In this document: in pieces, positions 35,061-47,120 of the stretch
How positions within the stretch are numbered: the stretch's first letter is position 1
How the letters are laid out: each line of letters opens with the position of its first letter
Position numbers and translations under genes: made by a program
Notes under the pieces: generated by a model
Seen by the model: the letters and a program-made list of their open reading frames with translations, nothing else
The model's database searches: none
What the model was told of the DNA's origin: nothing
Source of the DNA: Panaeolus papilionaceus
Taxonomy: Eukaryota > Basidiomycota > Agaricomycetes > Agaricales
Assembly (NCBI GenBank): GCA_015501605.1
Contig: JADNRZ010000001.1
Span: 2,604,001 to 2,668,000, forward strand
Direction of reading: 5' to 3'
Length of the DNA: 64,000 nucleotides

Positions 35061-36388
35061 TCAGAATTGACTGTCATATGGCGCCTGGGTTTGCAGAGGT
35101 GGATATGAGTCAGGTTGATTTTCATCGAATGAATCGTCGTAGAGACTGGTTTGAGATTGAGATTGGTGTTTGATATATTCATCGCCATCAACCTCCATAG
35201 CAGGGGACATCTTGTCAGAATCATAATCCAATCTAACCCGCTTGGGAGACCTGCTACTCGAGGTTATCGAGGTGCGTCTTTGGGATAGACTGGGGGAAGG
35301 CTGCAAGGTTAGCGAAGACCGCCTATGAAGGCTCTTCAGTATGCTGGTCGAAGGTTGATACCAACTCTGTAATGGAGGGGTGCTAATTGCAAATGTGGGG
35401 GGTATCAATGAACCTGTAGGCGTTCCGAGAGGTTGCGAGGATTGTGTACCACGGGATCGGTGCACATGGATAAGAGGCGCTTGAAATTGTGATGGCGGCT
35501 GGGAAGGATGAGAAAGAGTTTCTACACTTCGACCAGAGGAGGGTTGCTGTTGCGCACTCGAAGCTTGGGATGTGTTTCCCCAACGTAGTTCACCCGCATA
35601 TAGGTCGTCAGTTGCAGTCTTGTCCACTTGTGATGACATTGAGGATGATATTAAGTGATCTCTTGATGGGGAGCTTTGCAAGGGTGAAGAACTGGATTTG
35701 TCTGAATAGTCGTCGTAGTCTAACGACTGAGTTAGTTGCTGTTCAACAGCCATCTGAGAAGAATTCGACGATTTAGCGGGAGAAGAAGATTGGAATATGA
35801 CGGGATCAGGCTTTTTTCTTTCCACCAGTGAATCAAATGACGGTGATCCTGGGTTAGCCAAGGGGGTCGGTGAGTGATTTTCACCCCTCAGGCGACCAAA
35901 GGATATGGGACTTTGCGGGGGAGATGGAGTTGGGGAGGTAGGAATAAATTCTGCTTGAGTTTGAACGCCGTGCGCAGAGATATCAGCTTGTTCTCCAGTA
36001 CTTTCATTCTGAAGAGACTTGAGTTGTGAAAATGGACTTTGAGCAGGGCTTGAAAAAGGCGGTGACGGTGGCAGGTCTTTCTGTTGTGATGTCTCTAATG
36101 ATGAAAAAAAAAAATTGAGAAAAAATAAGAAAAAAAGAGTAAATTTTACAAACCTTGACTGTAATCTTTTTGAGAGGATGATCTTGTTTCAGAATCGAAG
36201 CTGCTAATAATGGGAATGCTCAAAGTTTCGCCAATTCCTTCATGAGCTCTTCTGAGCAAAGCCAAGTCTCGTTTCCGGACTGGAATAGTTAGATTGACAT
36301 GCTGTGTGATAACATGTTCCTTGAGTTCAGATGGGCAGCTAAAATTTTGTCGACACCAGTTCCATCGACAACCGTACATTTTGGTCAA
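35061..36388 (-). CDS. Single C2H2 zinc-finger protein with disordered tail
   Basis: The N-terminus carries one zinc finger, CRWNWCRQNFSCPSELKEH then VITQH, a C-X4-C-X12-H-X4-H pattern. The remaining 380 or so residues are Ser-, Pro- and Gln-rich with no recognisable domain. They include a basic patch near SSRSPKRVRLDYDS that could be a nuclear signal. An intron near 36080-36150 separates the finger from the tail. It could be a transcription factor or a chromatin protein. I do not recognise a named orthologue. The start is either 36388 (MTKMYGC) or 36379 (MYGC). It shares a short promoter with the CCDC97-like gene. Confidence 0.6.
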
Positions 36389-36521
36389 GGTCAGGGAATA
36401 AACACAAGGAGTTGTGTGCTAAATTTGAAACGCGTATGTGTATGAGGTGGGCACGTGACCTTAAATGAGAAAAGTGACGCAACGCGTTTGTTCTGTCACT
36501 TTGAAATCTAATCTCTCTCTC
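36389..36521. promoter_or_regulatory. Bidirectional promoter with ACGCGT and CACGTG
   Basis: This 133-bp spacer between two divergent starts holds ACGCGT at 36430-36435 and 36482-36487, and GCACGTGACC with CACGTG at 36452-36457. The same motif pair occurs upstream of the RhoGEF at 22360-22375. Confidence 0.45.
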
Positions 36522-37268
36522 ATGGAGACCAACAAGCACCCATCTCTTAAGTATCTCGGACTCCCAGATGATTATAAGCCATCACCAGACAATAATACCA
36601 TCGAGTTTCTTAACCTTCATCTCAATCATCTCCCACCACACGTCGCTATCTATTTCAGCCCACTAACAACCCCTAAAGAGCGCTCCGTCTTGGCCCCAAT
36701 ACGCAATCGTCGCTTGGCTTATACGAATCAAAACCCTAAAGAGCTTAGGTTTGAACGTGCACGCAATACATGGCCAGAGCTATGGTCAGGTTCAAGACCA
36801 CGGCCTGGAAAGGAAGAGTCTACTGAGGAAGAGGCATGGGCGCAGAAAGAGTTTTTGCAGGGAGGGACACAGCATGTAGGGAAGTTGGGAAAATTGCTTG
36901 GGGAGTATGAAGAAGAAAGAGAGGCAGAGAGGGCAAGGATAGAGAGACGTAATCGTCCGCAACAAATTGACGATGATTTTGTGCCAGAGGAAGAGAGTGA
37001 CAGTGATGATGATAGTCAACCTATTCCACAAGAGAGCGAACAAGAGATGAAGAGATGGTTTGAACGCCTTATAAAAGAACGTTTTATTTATGGGTTATTA
37101 GAGGTAAGTGATGTTTAATGTATGATAGATTTATTATGCTCAAAATATATTTGTTTTTAATAGAAATTTGATTATGACAAGATTGATTGGGATGAATCAT
37201 TAAATTCGGATAATGATAGAGAAGAAGAAGAGAAATGGTTTGAAGACGACGACGACGATGATAATTAG
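36522..37268 (+). CDS. CCDC97-like protein (DUF2052 family)
   Basis: The C-terminal pattern FERLIKERFIYGLLE-KFDYDKIDWDESL is typical of the CCDC97 family, which in animals associates with the SF3B part of the U2 snRNP. Before it lie an acidic and Glu-rich helical stretch (LLGEYEEEREAERARIE) and EMKRWFERL. The N-terminal part contains KERSVLAPIRNRRLAYTNQN. The protein ends in a run of Asp. One intron lies near 37105-37163. Length is about 230 residues. The start at 36522 (METNKHPSLKYLG) is preferred to an in-frame codon at 36465. A splicing role is inferred from the family. Confidence 0.75.
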
Positions 37269-37421
37269 TTAGTAGTAGCTACAAGTCAAAGTCAAGTCCG
37301 AGTCTCTATCTAAATGGCTTACATAACCATCACATGTTCAATGTTTTCGGTGGCAGTGCTCTGACACAGTCCACACAAACTTACTTTTGGACATTTGGTT
37401 ATCTTTCATGAGCCAGCCCTA

Positions 37422-39755
37422 ATGCTGTCGATCACCCCTCCTTCAGTCGACGCGTTGCGTTCCACTCCTAATAACATAATCTCCAACTCCTCTCAATCAG
37501 AGCAGGATCAACAATCAAAGCACAAAAAGAAACGAAAACGATCCCGCGACAATGAGCAAACTGAAAACGACGATGCAACAGCTAGGAAGGATTCAGACAA
37601 GAAGAAAAAGCGTAAACATACAGAATCGGCAGAGAAGGACATTTCCTCTAATGTAACTTCTTCAGTTGAGCCTACAGCGTCAAAACCAAAAAAGAAGAAA
37701 AAGGATAACGAAAAACAGGTAGAGCCAACTGACGCAGAGATTGAAGCAAACTCTCAAGCTTCAGCTGCCGCTTTGCTTTCTGCTATCGTTGCTGCATCTG
37801 TCGTTCAACCAGACGCTCAAAATATACCTGTCTATGACCAACAGCTTGTCAACCCAGCAGACCAGCATTTTTCTCCTTTTCAACAAGTTCCATACGGGTT
37901 TATGCCTCTTGCTCATCCAACCTTTGATCCAAACGGTCAACAACCGTCTTCTGTCTTTGGTGTACCTCAGACTGCTCCATCTGTCGGGAATGCTTTTTCG
38001 GATCTCTCATTCAGCTCAAATGAGGATGTTCTCCGTGCCTTGCAAGATTTGGACATTACCAAATTAACCAATGCCCTGAAAACTCTTGGGGATTCACAAC
38101 AAGCCCCTGCTTATTCTTCCCAATTGAGCTTCAACCCGGCCCAACTCCAGCAAGCTCAGCCATCGCTCCCTATACCAGTCGCTTCGAGCGGAATCATACC
38201 CGCTCGTACTGTCAAAACACCCGACCAGACTCGAACCCTGAATATCAATCTACCTGGTCATGAGCACTCTATACCGTCGGATCATGCCCATTTGTTGGCG
38301 ACAAAGTGGCTTAATACCAACAAGCTTGCTGAACTTGTGAAAACTGAAAGTATGCTAGTTTTCCCTGGGATGACGAAGTGCTCACCCATGCTGACATCTT
38401 TTAATCAGACCTCGTGTATAAAAAAGGCAAATTTTCTGCCATAGAAGAACATCAGCTGAAAACTGCAATTAAAAAATACCAGGAGGTATGGCAAACATAC
38501 TGCACATTCTCTATCTTTTAGCTTAGAAGGACCGTTGTAGGATAAAGGCTTGAGCGACGCACAGTTATCGGAGCTGATTTTCGCAAAACATGACAAAAAC
38601 AAAGACCAAGCTTTCTGGTCTGAATTGAGTAAGTCACGACTGTTTATGTAGCTGCCCTCAATATTTACTCCCTGCCACAGCATATGCGGTCCCTCTTCGT
38701 CCAATCATCGCGGTTTACCATCATGTCAGACGCATATATCACCCTCTGCGAGCACAGGGAACTTGGCAACAGGCAGAAGATAACGCTCTTAAACAGTAGG
38801 CTTTCAATGCTGAAACTATTCTAGTGGGGTGCTGACCCCCCTTTTCAGAGCTGTCAACGACCTTGGTCAACAATGGGAAAAGGTCAGCGCGCGGGTTGGG
38901 CGCATGGCTTCTGATTGCCGCGATAGATGGCGAAACCACATTGTCAATCGCGATATCCGTACCACAGGTAGACTTGTAATAATACTCAATAAGCACACGG
39001 TGATACTGACGTTGTGTGTAGGACATTGGACGCCTGAGGAGGAGGAAAAGCTCACCAACATTGTGCTCAGTATGACCACGAAGCAAGGGCGTGATGCAGA
39101 CAGCGAAGTCTTCTGGGGTAAAGTCAGTGAGCTTATGGGAGGGACCAGAGGTCGTCAACAATGCCGGATCAAGTGGTAAGTACGTTTTCCACCTCGCAGC
39201 AACCCCTGTCTAATTATTTCCAGGACGGATTCTTTGAGCAAAAAGGTCAAAACCGGTGGTGGAGAACCTAGGTGGAACCAACAGGATGCTTTCATTCTAG
39301 TGCACAAGTTCGTAGACTTGCATAATTATGGATCCTGGATTCTACTGACGACGTTTTATCCAGGATCGATTCCCTGAACGTGCGAGATGATACTGAAATC
39401 GACTGGAAAACCATTTCGGATCCTGATTGGAACTTGTGGAGCGCACATATTCTTCAACGACGCTGGCTCACTTTGAAGCGAGGAGTAAAAGGGTATGAGG
39501 ATATGACACACCAAGGTTCGTAACATGGTTTATGAGTCATAAAAGATACTTATAAGCACCACAGAAATTATGGATATCCTTCGGGTCAAGAAGGCGGTCT
39601 TACCCCCACTTCCTGCCACTTCCTTGAAGAAAAAGAAAGAACGCAAAGTCACCAGTGCCGAGGCTGTCCACGAACCAGATTCACGCGACAACAACGATGC
39701 TGCTGCTGGACCGAGTACTGGACCTGGGACGTTATCGGGGGCAACGCAGCATTGA
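37422..39755 (+). CDS. Reb1/TTF1-like Myb-domain DNA-binding protein
   Basis: This is a Myb/SANT protein of the Reb1 type; relatives in fungi bind rDNA terminators and some promoters. The N-terminal 350 residues are low-complexity: Lys-rich (KHKKKRKRSR and KKKKRKH), then Pro/Gln/Ser-rich. The C-terminal half is built from Myb-like helices. It includes FSAIEEHQLKTAIKKYQE, RRIYHPLRAQGTWQQAEDNA, GQQWEKVSARVGRMASDCRD, HWTPEEEEKLTNIV and WGKVSELMGGTRGRQQCRIK. Later comes ILQRRWLTLKRGVKGYE. About eight exons. Start 37422 (MLSITPPSVDALRS); an in-frame Met at 37395 is possible. Whether it acts at rDNA is inferred. Confidence 0.75.
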
Positions 39756-40107
39756 TAGGTTATGGACTATCTTAAAGCACTCGATTGTCACTTGCAGTTG
39801 AATTATAATTACAAGTAATCTACCTAAAACATGAAATAATAGCAACTGGTTTTGGCGGATTACCAAAATCGCCACAGCGTGCCCGAGCTGACAGTTTCAA
39901 TGAATGAGGCTTGTGAGAACTGAACCAATTCTGGTCTCAACGTGTTCTTCAGGCTCTCCAAAGTACCACCTGCTGGCTTGAATACATGAACCTTTCATTT
40001 CCACTGTTTGCAATGAGGTTTACACACTTTTCTGCTTTAATCCTTCTTTCACGGTATTTCAAAGACGGACACAGTCTAAACGATTTCCCTCTCTCTCCTT
40101 GACCGCT
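39756..40107. other. Intergenic region between tandem plus-strand genes
   Basis: This holds the 3' flank of the Reb1-like gene and the promoter of the amidohydrolase. No gene is evident. Confidence 0.55.
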
Positions 40108-43100
40108 ATGTCTGAAAAAGACAATTCAACTGCTAGTGACCGTCCCAAATCTGGGCGACCATTTTCGTCTGGAGACTATTCTGAACGGTTCCAGCTCAAG
40201 TCGCCCATTCAGATCTTGCTTTTGAGCACCGTGATCGCAGTGTTGATCACACTCGCACCGTTGTCCGTGTTCACGATTCGTGGTATCAACGTCAACTCTT
40301 GGACAGGCTCGACCACTTCCTCGGCAGAATATTCACCTCCCACCTCTCCTTTTCTTTCTGACGCTGCTAGACAAGCTGCCATATCCAAATGTGCTGCTAT
40401 AAGAGCAACACCAGGCCCGTCTGCCTCGTTTTTCTCTCGTGACCAATCGGACAGGTTTGAAGTGGGGACGAACGCGACTCTCATCCGCAACTGTGTTATC
40501 TTCACGGGTAAAGATAATGGTACTGATATCGTGCGTGGAGACATTTTGTTGGACAAGGGGATCGTGAAAGGCCTGGGCAAGGTGTCGCAACGCGTCATTG
40601 ACAACACCCCTAATCTTACCGTGATTGATGCGAAGGGGGGATGGGTCACTCCCGGGCTTGGTGATTTATTTTTTTTCGTCATTGTCCACGTTACGCAATA
40701 CTGAGTATCTTGTTTTTTTTGCAATGTTCAGTTGACCTGCACACGCACCTAGGAATTCTGAGCACCCCTATCCTTGCTGGTACGCGATATCTATTGCCAA
40801 ACAACTTACAGTACCAATCAATTTTTTTGGGTTTTCAGGCGGCGTGGATCTGAATTCCGATAAAGGACCCACTCTCCCCTACCTGAGAAGCATAGACGGG
40901 CTGAACACACACGATGATTCGTTCGAGCTCGCCATGGCTGGAGGTGTTACGTCCGTTCAGGTGCTTCCAGGAAGCAACAACGCTATAGGTGCGTTAGTTT
41001 GTGCTCCCAGTAATTCAAACCTTGACTTTGTTGTACAAACAGGTGGCCAGGCTTTTATTGTGAAACTCAGGAGGACAAAGGATCGCACGCCCTCCTCGAT
41101 GATAGTCGAACCTCCGTATAACCTCAAGATACCCGGAGCTGCTTCGGATGTCCTCACACCCTTCCGTTGGCGTCATATGAAGTGAGCAGCTCCTTGCACT
41201 CTTTTTATACTTTCTACCCTCTCAGGCTAACATGTTCATAGACAGGCTTGTGGAGAAAATCTGAGGGCTTACGGGAACCGAATGGACAGTATCTGGTCCT
41301 TCAGGTCGTCCTACAATGAAGCGCTACGAATTAAGCTTTCGCAGGACGCCTACTGCGAGAGGGTGGAAAGTGGTCTCTGGGAGGAAATTGGCAACGACCC
41401 GTTCCCCGAAAATCTACGATGGGAAATGCTCATCGACGTCCTTCGAGGAAAAGTCAAGGTATGATCGTGTGTGATTCGAAGATTTGACCACGTCCTGAGA
41501 CAGATTTAGATATCCACCCATTGCTATGAAGCTGTTGACCTCGACGCTATGGTCCGGGTAAGAGATTCACAATCACTTGCTTTTCGTCTGGTTGTTAAAG
41601 TCTAGTCTTTTCTAGTTGACCAATGAATTCCAGTTCCCGATCAGTTCCTTCCATCATGCAGCAGAAGCTTACCTTGTCCCTGACACTCTCAAGCGCACGT
41701 AAGCTTAAGCTATAATTCACCGTCTTTCGTTTAACTAATGATGTCCAATAGATGGGGCGGTATCCCCACCGTTGCATTATTCGCGACCAACTACAGGTTA
41801 GGGGCCTTTCTAAGAGTTTCAAAGAGTGGTCATTGACTTTGCGCAGGTACAAGCGAGAAGCTTACCGTGGCTCTGAGTTCGCGGCTCGTGTTTTGGCTGA
41901 TGAGGGCATCCCTGTCGTTTTGAAGGTAGAAATGTCGTATGGCTTAACGCTGAGCTGCCCTAACTGCATTCTTAGTCTGATCACCCAGTCACAAATTCGC
42001 GACACGTCCTTTACGAAGCTCAACAAGCGCACTATTTCGGTCTCCAACCTCACCTAGCGCTCGCAGCGGTAACCTCAACCCCTGCCAAAGCAATTGGCCT
42101 CTCCCATCGCATTGGGATTTTAACTGAAGGGGCCGATGCGGATGTTGTGATGTGGGACTCACATCCCCTTCGCCTGGGTGCCACACCGTTGAAAGTATGG
42201 ATTGACGGTATCGTCCAGATCCCCGTCCCCGCCAAAGATGGCAGCGAGACGTATGTCGAGATAGGAAAGGGTAAAGAGGGAAGTGAATGGAGGTACCCTC
42301 CAAGTACTCCTCACTGGGACAGGGAGCGAAAAGATGCTGTAGCATGGGATGGACTGCCTCCTCTGGAAGGAAGGAAGATTGATAACGATTATGTCACCTT
42401 TACCAATGTAAAGGATATCTGGACAAGATCTGATTGCGGTGAAATGCAGAAAAAGACATTGTTGGACGCGAGCAGGCAGGACGGAGACGCAGGGGTGGTG
42501 GTCGTAGAGAAAGGGAGAATAGTCTGTGTGGGGGCTGGATGCCGCAATGCTTTCGCGGCTTCTAAAGAAATCGATCTCGAGAGAGGTTCCATCTCACCAG
42601 GCATGATGACTTATGGATCACCCCTCGGATTGGAAGAAATTGCTTCAGAGCCTTCGACTTCCAACGGTCCCTTGTTTGATGCGTTCAGGCAAAACACTCC
42701 AAGGATTCTCGATGACATCGGAGGAGTGCTTCGAGCCATGGATGGGTTGATGTTTACCACTCGAAATGCGCTGTAAGTTTTCTGTCTAATGCAGAAATCA
42801 TGGGCTAACCAAAATTCTAGCATTGCCTATCGCTCTGGAGTGACACTCGCCACAACATCCATGGCTAAGCCTATTTACTTGGCAGGACCTGAAGCGAGTG
42901 TGATAGGTGGACTTTCTGTCACTTTCCGCACCGGAGCTGCCCATGCTATGGAGAGAGGCGCTATTGTGCAGGACGTGACGGCACTTCACGTCGTCGTCGG
43001 AAGGTCTCATCCGCTCTTGAAGCAAACGAGCGTGAGCACCCAAATTGCAGGATTGAGACGACTCCTCTATGGATGGGAACTAAATGACCGCGAGACTGGT

Positions 43101-43901
43101 GTCTGGTTTAAGAAAGCAGCCGAGGTTTGTGCCTCATTAACAAGTTATAATGATGCTTTATTCACGAACAACTTTTTTGCACAGGGGATTGTGCCTTTGG
43201 TCATTGAAGTGGACAGTGCTGATATCATGGCAAACCTCCTCATATTAAAAGCGGACGTCGAGGACAAAATTGGTTCGAGGATGCGCATGGTATTCAGTGG
43301 AGCAGCAGAGGCACATCTGTTGGCGAAGGAGATAGGTAGGCCTTTGGCTTTTCTAGACTGCATGAGAATTAGACTTACTGGTCAAAATAGGTGACGCGGA
43401 TGTTGGTGTTATACTGAATCCTGCTCGTTCTTTCCCTATGGTCTGGGACCAGAAGAGAATGTATGCTTGTGCCCGATGATCAATTTTTCGTTGCTATTTA
43501 CCGATTTTTCGCAGACTTGGGGGACCTCCATTGACCAATGACACTGCACTCGTCACACTAATTGAGAACAGGGTAGTCGTGGGCTTAGGTGTACGAGGAG
43601 CATGTGAAGCCAGGAACACTCGATTTGATGTCCAATGGGTAAGGTTTATTCAAAATATACCTCATGACTATTTTTTGAAGGAAAACATTTCTGCCAGGCT
43701 GCTCTGGAATCCAACAGGAGAATATCGGAAAATGAAGCCTACAACCTGGTGACCAGCAATCTGGAACAATTACTGGGAATCCGCGAAATCGATGAGGACC
43801 TGCGAGAGTTGGTGGCGTATCAGGGAGGTAGTATGTTTGAGCTTTCAAGTAAACCAGTTGCAGTGATCTCTCCGCTTGGGGGATATGTAGACTTTTTTTG
43901 A
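40108..43901 (+). CDS. Membrane-anchored double amidohydrolase
   Basis: About 960 residues. A short cytosolic N-terminus is followed by one membrane helix (IQILLLSTVIAVLITLAP), so the catalytic parts probably face the cell exterior or lumen. The first half is an amidohydrolase: GKDNGTDIVRGDILLDKG, the metal site GLVDLHTHLGI, STHCYEAVDLDAMV, SSFHHAAEAYLVP, and the metal-site LKSDHPVTNSRH. It ends with the usual SHRIGILTEGADADVVMWDS. The second half repeats the layout (DAGVVVVEKGRIVCVGAG, then SPGMMTYGSPLGLEEI, and later ADVGVILNPARSFPMVWD), but the HxH of the first copy is absent. At least ten exons. The substrate cannot be told. The start ATG is at 40108. Confidence 0.8.
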
Positions 43902-43975
43902 TTCGCTAGAATATTTTTGCTTGCTCTATTTTTTCCATACACCGCGCAATGGACTCCAAATGCATATTCATCGAA

Positions 43976-44303
43976 TCATACAACACCGAGTAAACCAGCC
44001 GTGCTTTTGATGCCGCGGTTCCTCACAGCGGCTAGGCTAATACCGATGACGCTCAGAAGAAAACCTGTGAAACTGAAACCGTTTGAATGACATGAGATAG
44101 TGCGTCAAGGGGACAAAAGGCAAGGCCTCGAACCGGAAGAATGCTATCCTCGAAATAGAGCGTTCCTCATGAGGCGAACGTGAAGAGGCAAAGATAGACC
44201 TCAGTACAGCCGGTGTTACTGGTATTCTGCTCTTGTCAGATGTTGGTGAAGGAGGAGTAGTGTAAGAAGGACGAGCTGTCGTTGAGGATGTTGTGGTTGA
44301 CAT
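43976..44303 (-). CDS. Small single-span membrane protein, unrecognised
   Basis: Two exons (44303-44134 and 44072-43976), with a 61-nt intron from GTTCGA to TTTCAG, give an 88-residue protein. The N-terminus is Ser/Thr-rich (MSTTTSSTTARPSYTTPPSP), followed by VLRSIFASSRSPHEERSIS. The C-terminus is one hydrophobic helix (FRFTGFLLSVIGISLAAV) and a short basic tail (RNRGIKSTAG). The joined reading is better than the unspliced one, which lacks the helix. The family is unknown to me. Its stop is 74 bp from the amidohydrolase stop. Confidence 0.55.
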
Positions 44304-44584
44304 CTAAGGGGTAAATGGATTATGTAAGTGACTTTGAGCCATTATGTCGCGCGTTATGAACGCACAACTGTCATCTTTCCATGGATGATAATAAGCCTCA
44401 CCAGGTCCACGCTACTCCACGTTGTATTTGATCCTCAGAAGCTCATTGGCCCTCAAAAGATCGACCAATCATGTATGTCGTTCTTCATCATGGGTACAGT
44501 TATGAATCTAGACTGATCTAGGCGGTTATTTTCCCTGCGAAATTATGTATAGACAGTATTGTGAAGCGTTAAGTTCTCGCAATC

Positions 44585-46151
44585 ATGATGTACGTCGATG
44601 AGGAGTTTGAGTCTTTCTATGAAGACATGATCAAAATCACCGACCGACTACCCACTGAAGAGGAACACCGGCGCGTTCGACATCTGGTGTTGCACCACCC
44701 CAAGCAACGTATTTCAGATGTCGAACTCTCCAAAGTTTTGCCTGCTTGCCCTCACCTCGAGACTGCTGTTCTCACTGGCGTACAGAGCGTCAGCGATGAG
44801 ACTCTCACAATCTTGGCTGATGTTGGTATCAACCTCCAAGGACTGGATATTTCTGGCTGCAAAACCGTTACTGACGTTGGTGTCCTCGAAATTACGACTA
44901 AGGCACCACCTCTGCAATGGATTATACTGAATGGTGTGGAGGCATTGACTGACTCATCAATATCTGCCATTGCCAAAACATGCTCTCGCTTGGTGGAACT
45001 TGAAATCTCCGACCTACCCCAGCTTACCCCAGTTGCAGTTCGTGACGTTTGGTCGTTTTCAAGGTCGGTTTTTGAGCATTTATGCATTTCATTATGAACG
45101 ACGCAACTGGATGACCCCCAATCCCTCTATTTTATATATATAGGAAACTGCGCACCTTGCGTTTGGCCGACAATCCACTTCTGGGAAATAAAGCATTTCC
45201 GTCGCCTGTTAAGGACATATCTCTCAGCATGGATACGTCACAGGATGTCGATAAGCCGCTACCACATAGGCCTGTCACTCGGGTTGAAGAACTCCCTCCC
45301 CTCATCCTCCGACACACTGCGGACAACCTTCGAGTCCTGGATCTTACTTCTTGCATAATCACAGATGAAGCCGTGGAAGGGGTGGTTAACCATGCACCAA
45401 GAATACAAACGCTTATTCTTTCTGGCTGCGCAAGGTTAACAGACAAGGCGTTGGAATACATCGCAAAGCTTGGTGACCACTTGGACGTCCTGATGCTGGC
45501 GCACGTTTCGAACATCACTGATGTTGGCGTGCTTAAAGTAGCTCGGTCATGTGTGAATTTGCGGTGTATCGACGTCGCATGTAAGTCAAAGCCCTCTTTA
45601 TGACCCATTGCGAAATAACTTTCTCATTCGCTAATCCTATACCAGTCTGTCGCAATTTGACAGACATGTCCGTGTTTGAACTGGCAGGGTTATCGAGTCT
45701 AAAACGACTCAGTCTTGTCCGAGTGCACAAGCTGACAGACATCGCACTTTTTGCGCTGGCGGAGCACACAACTGGATTGGAACGCCTTCATTTATCATAT
45801 TGTGATCGCCTATCGCTAGATGCTATTCATCTGCTTTTACGGAATCTTAATGGTCTACAACATCTTACCGCCACTGGTATACCTGCCTTGAGAAGGAAAG
45901 GCATACATCAGTTCTCTGAGCCTTTGCCTCGGGTGAGCTATTTCGTAAGTTTCGACTAACAGCGCACGTCAACTAATGCTACATAATAGACTACTGACCC
46001 AAGTCAGCAAGCTGCCTATAGTGTCTTTAACGGGGACAATGTTGGTCGGCTAAGACGGTTTTTGGACAAGGAAGAAAAGCGGCTGCGGGAAGCAGAAGTC
46101 AAGAATATCCTTTTCACCAAACGCTCTGATGATAAAATGGATCTGTACTGA
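44585..46151 (+). CDS. Grr1-like leucine-rich-repeat protein without F-box
   Basis: This is an AMN1/Grr1-type LRR protein of about 480 residues. Repeats follow the cysteine-containing LRR pattern, for example LQGLDISGCKTVTDVGVLEI, IQTLILSGCARLTDKALEYI and LERLHLSYCDRLSLDAIH. It aligns with the LRR part of GRR1 at 53.4-56.1 kb of this window, including the non-repeat insert before LPPLI and the tail block YSVFNGDNVGRLRRFLD. Intron positions just before NLTDMSVFEL and before the tail are shared. There is no F-box at the N-terminus, which starts MMYVDEEFESFYEDMIKITD. It may bind substrates or partners without Skp1. Confidence 0.8.
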
Positions 46152-47120
46152 GACTCCTTTCCTTCCTAGCAACAATCTGGTGCAAACATTGGATGGTAGC
46201 TTATCTGTACGTCACGAAGCGGCGGATCTGGTCTCGGAATTTATACACCAATATTGTGCATTTTGGACAGCTTCTGGGTTTTATGGCTGCTTGTTCTTGG
46301 TATTATTATGCCCTCCAGGCCCCCTTTCGAGGTTCTTGAAGGGATCCAATCACATGTCTGAGACTACTGAGAGACCACGACGCTTTTAGGAACAAGATAA
46401 ACGGGACTCTCGCTACCAATGGAACCGAGGTTGGACGTAATCTGACGATGTGCAGAACAGCATCGGACAGTCGGGACGTTATAATTGTTGTTGTGTAGGC
46501 TTCTTAGATGCCATTGGTCGCTATGTATTTACAACCGGGACGATACTTTGTGTATGCAATAACGGTGGAGTTATTTTGGTTACCATTAGGTATAAATCAT
46601 CGTACGTGCTTTTTTGAATATAATTTTAGAGACATAGGACGTCCATTGTTGTGCTAAGTGCCTCTTGACAGGTATGATCCCAGAATGGGAATATTTCAGA
46701 GTACAACGGTTCCTTCCTTCAAACTGTCGCGATTGTGGCGATTGTGAGGTGATAGATAGGTATGCGTATCAGTTCAACGTTGAAAAGTAGGTAGTTAGCG
46801 GGTAATCGCCGACGTAAATGGACTCGGCAGTCAGGGGCCGAATTTGGCGGATGATAGAATGAACTCTGATATAAGTAGGTTGGGACATTCAGAGTAACAA
46901 CTCGTGGTCGGTAGAATTTTTGAAGCGAACTTGAAAGAAAGGTATAAAAGACAACAGTAGACAATCTGGTTATTCAAATTATCAAGTAGATAATCAATAT
47001 TGTCCCGATCAATACTTAATATTTTCCTAATTTAAATGATAATTTCTAGTGCATTATTGATTCATATTATTGACTTTTTTTCTCTTGTGTTTCTCCTATT
47101 TTTTCTTGTGGCGAATTCTC
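46152..47120. other. Intergenic region, about 970 bp
   Basis: The left part is the 3' flank of the LRR gene. The rest is AT-rich and has no supported gene. The right end is the promoter and leader of the second RhoGEF. Confidence 0.5.

Noticed and set aside
46152..46389. Continuation of the Grr1-like LRR protein beyond 46151
   Set aside because: The tail exon ends in a stop after FTKRSDDKMDLY, and the downstream frame has no similarity to the GRR1 tail.
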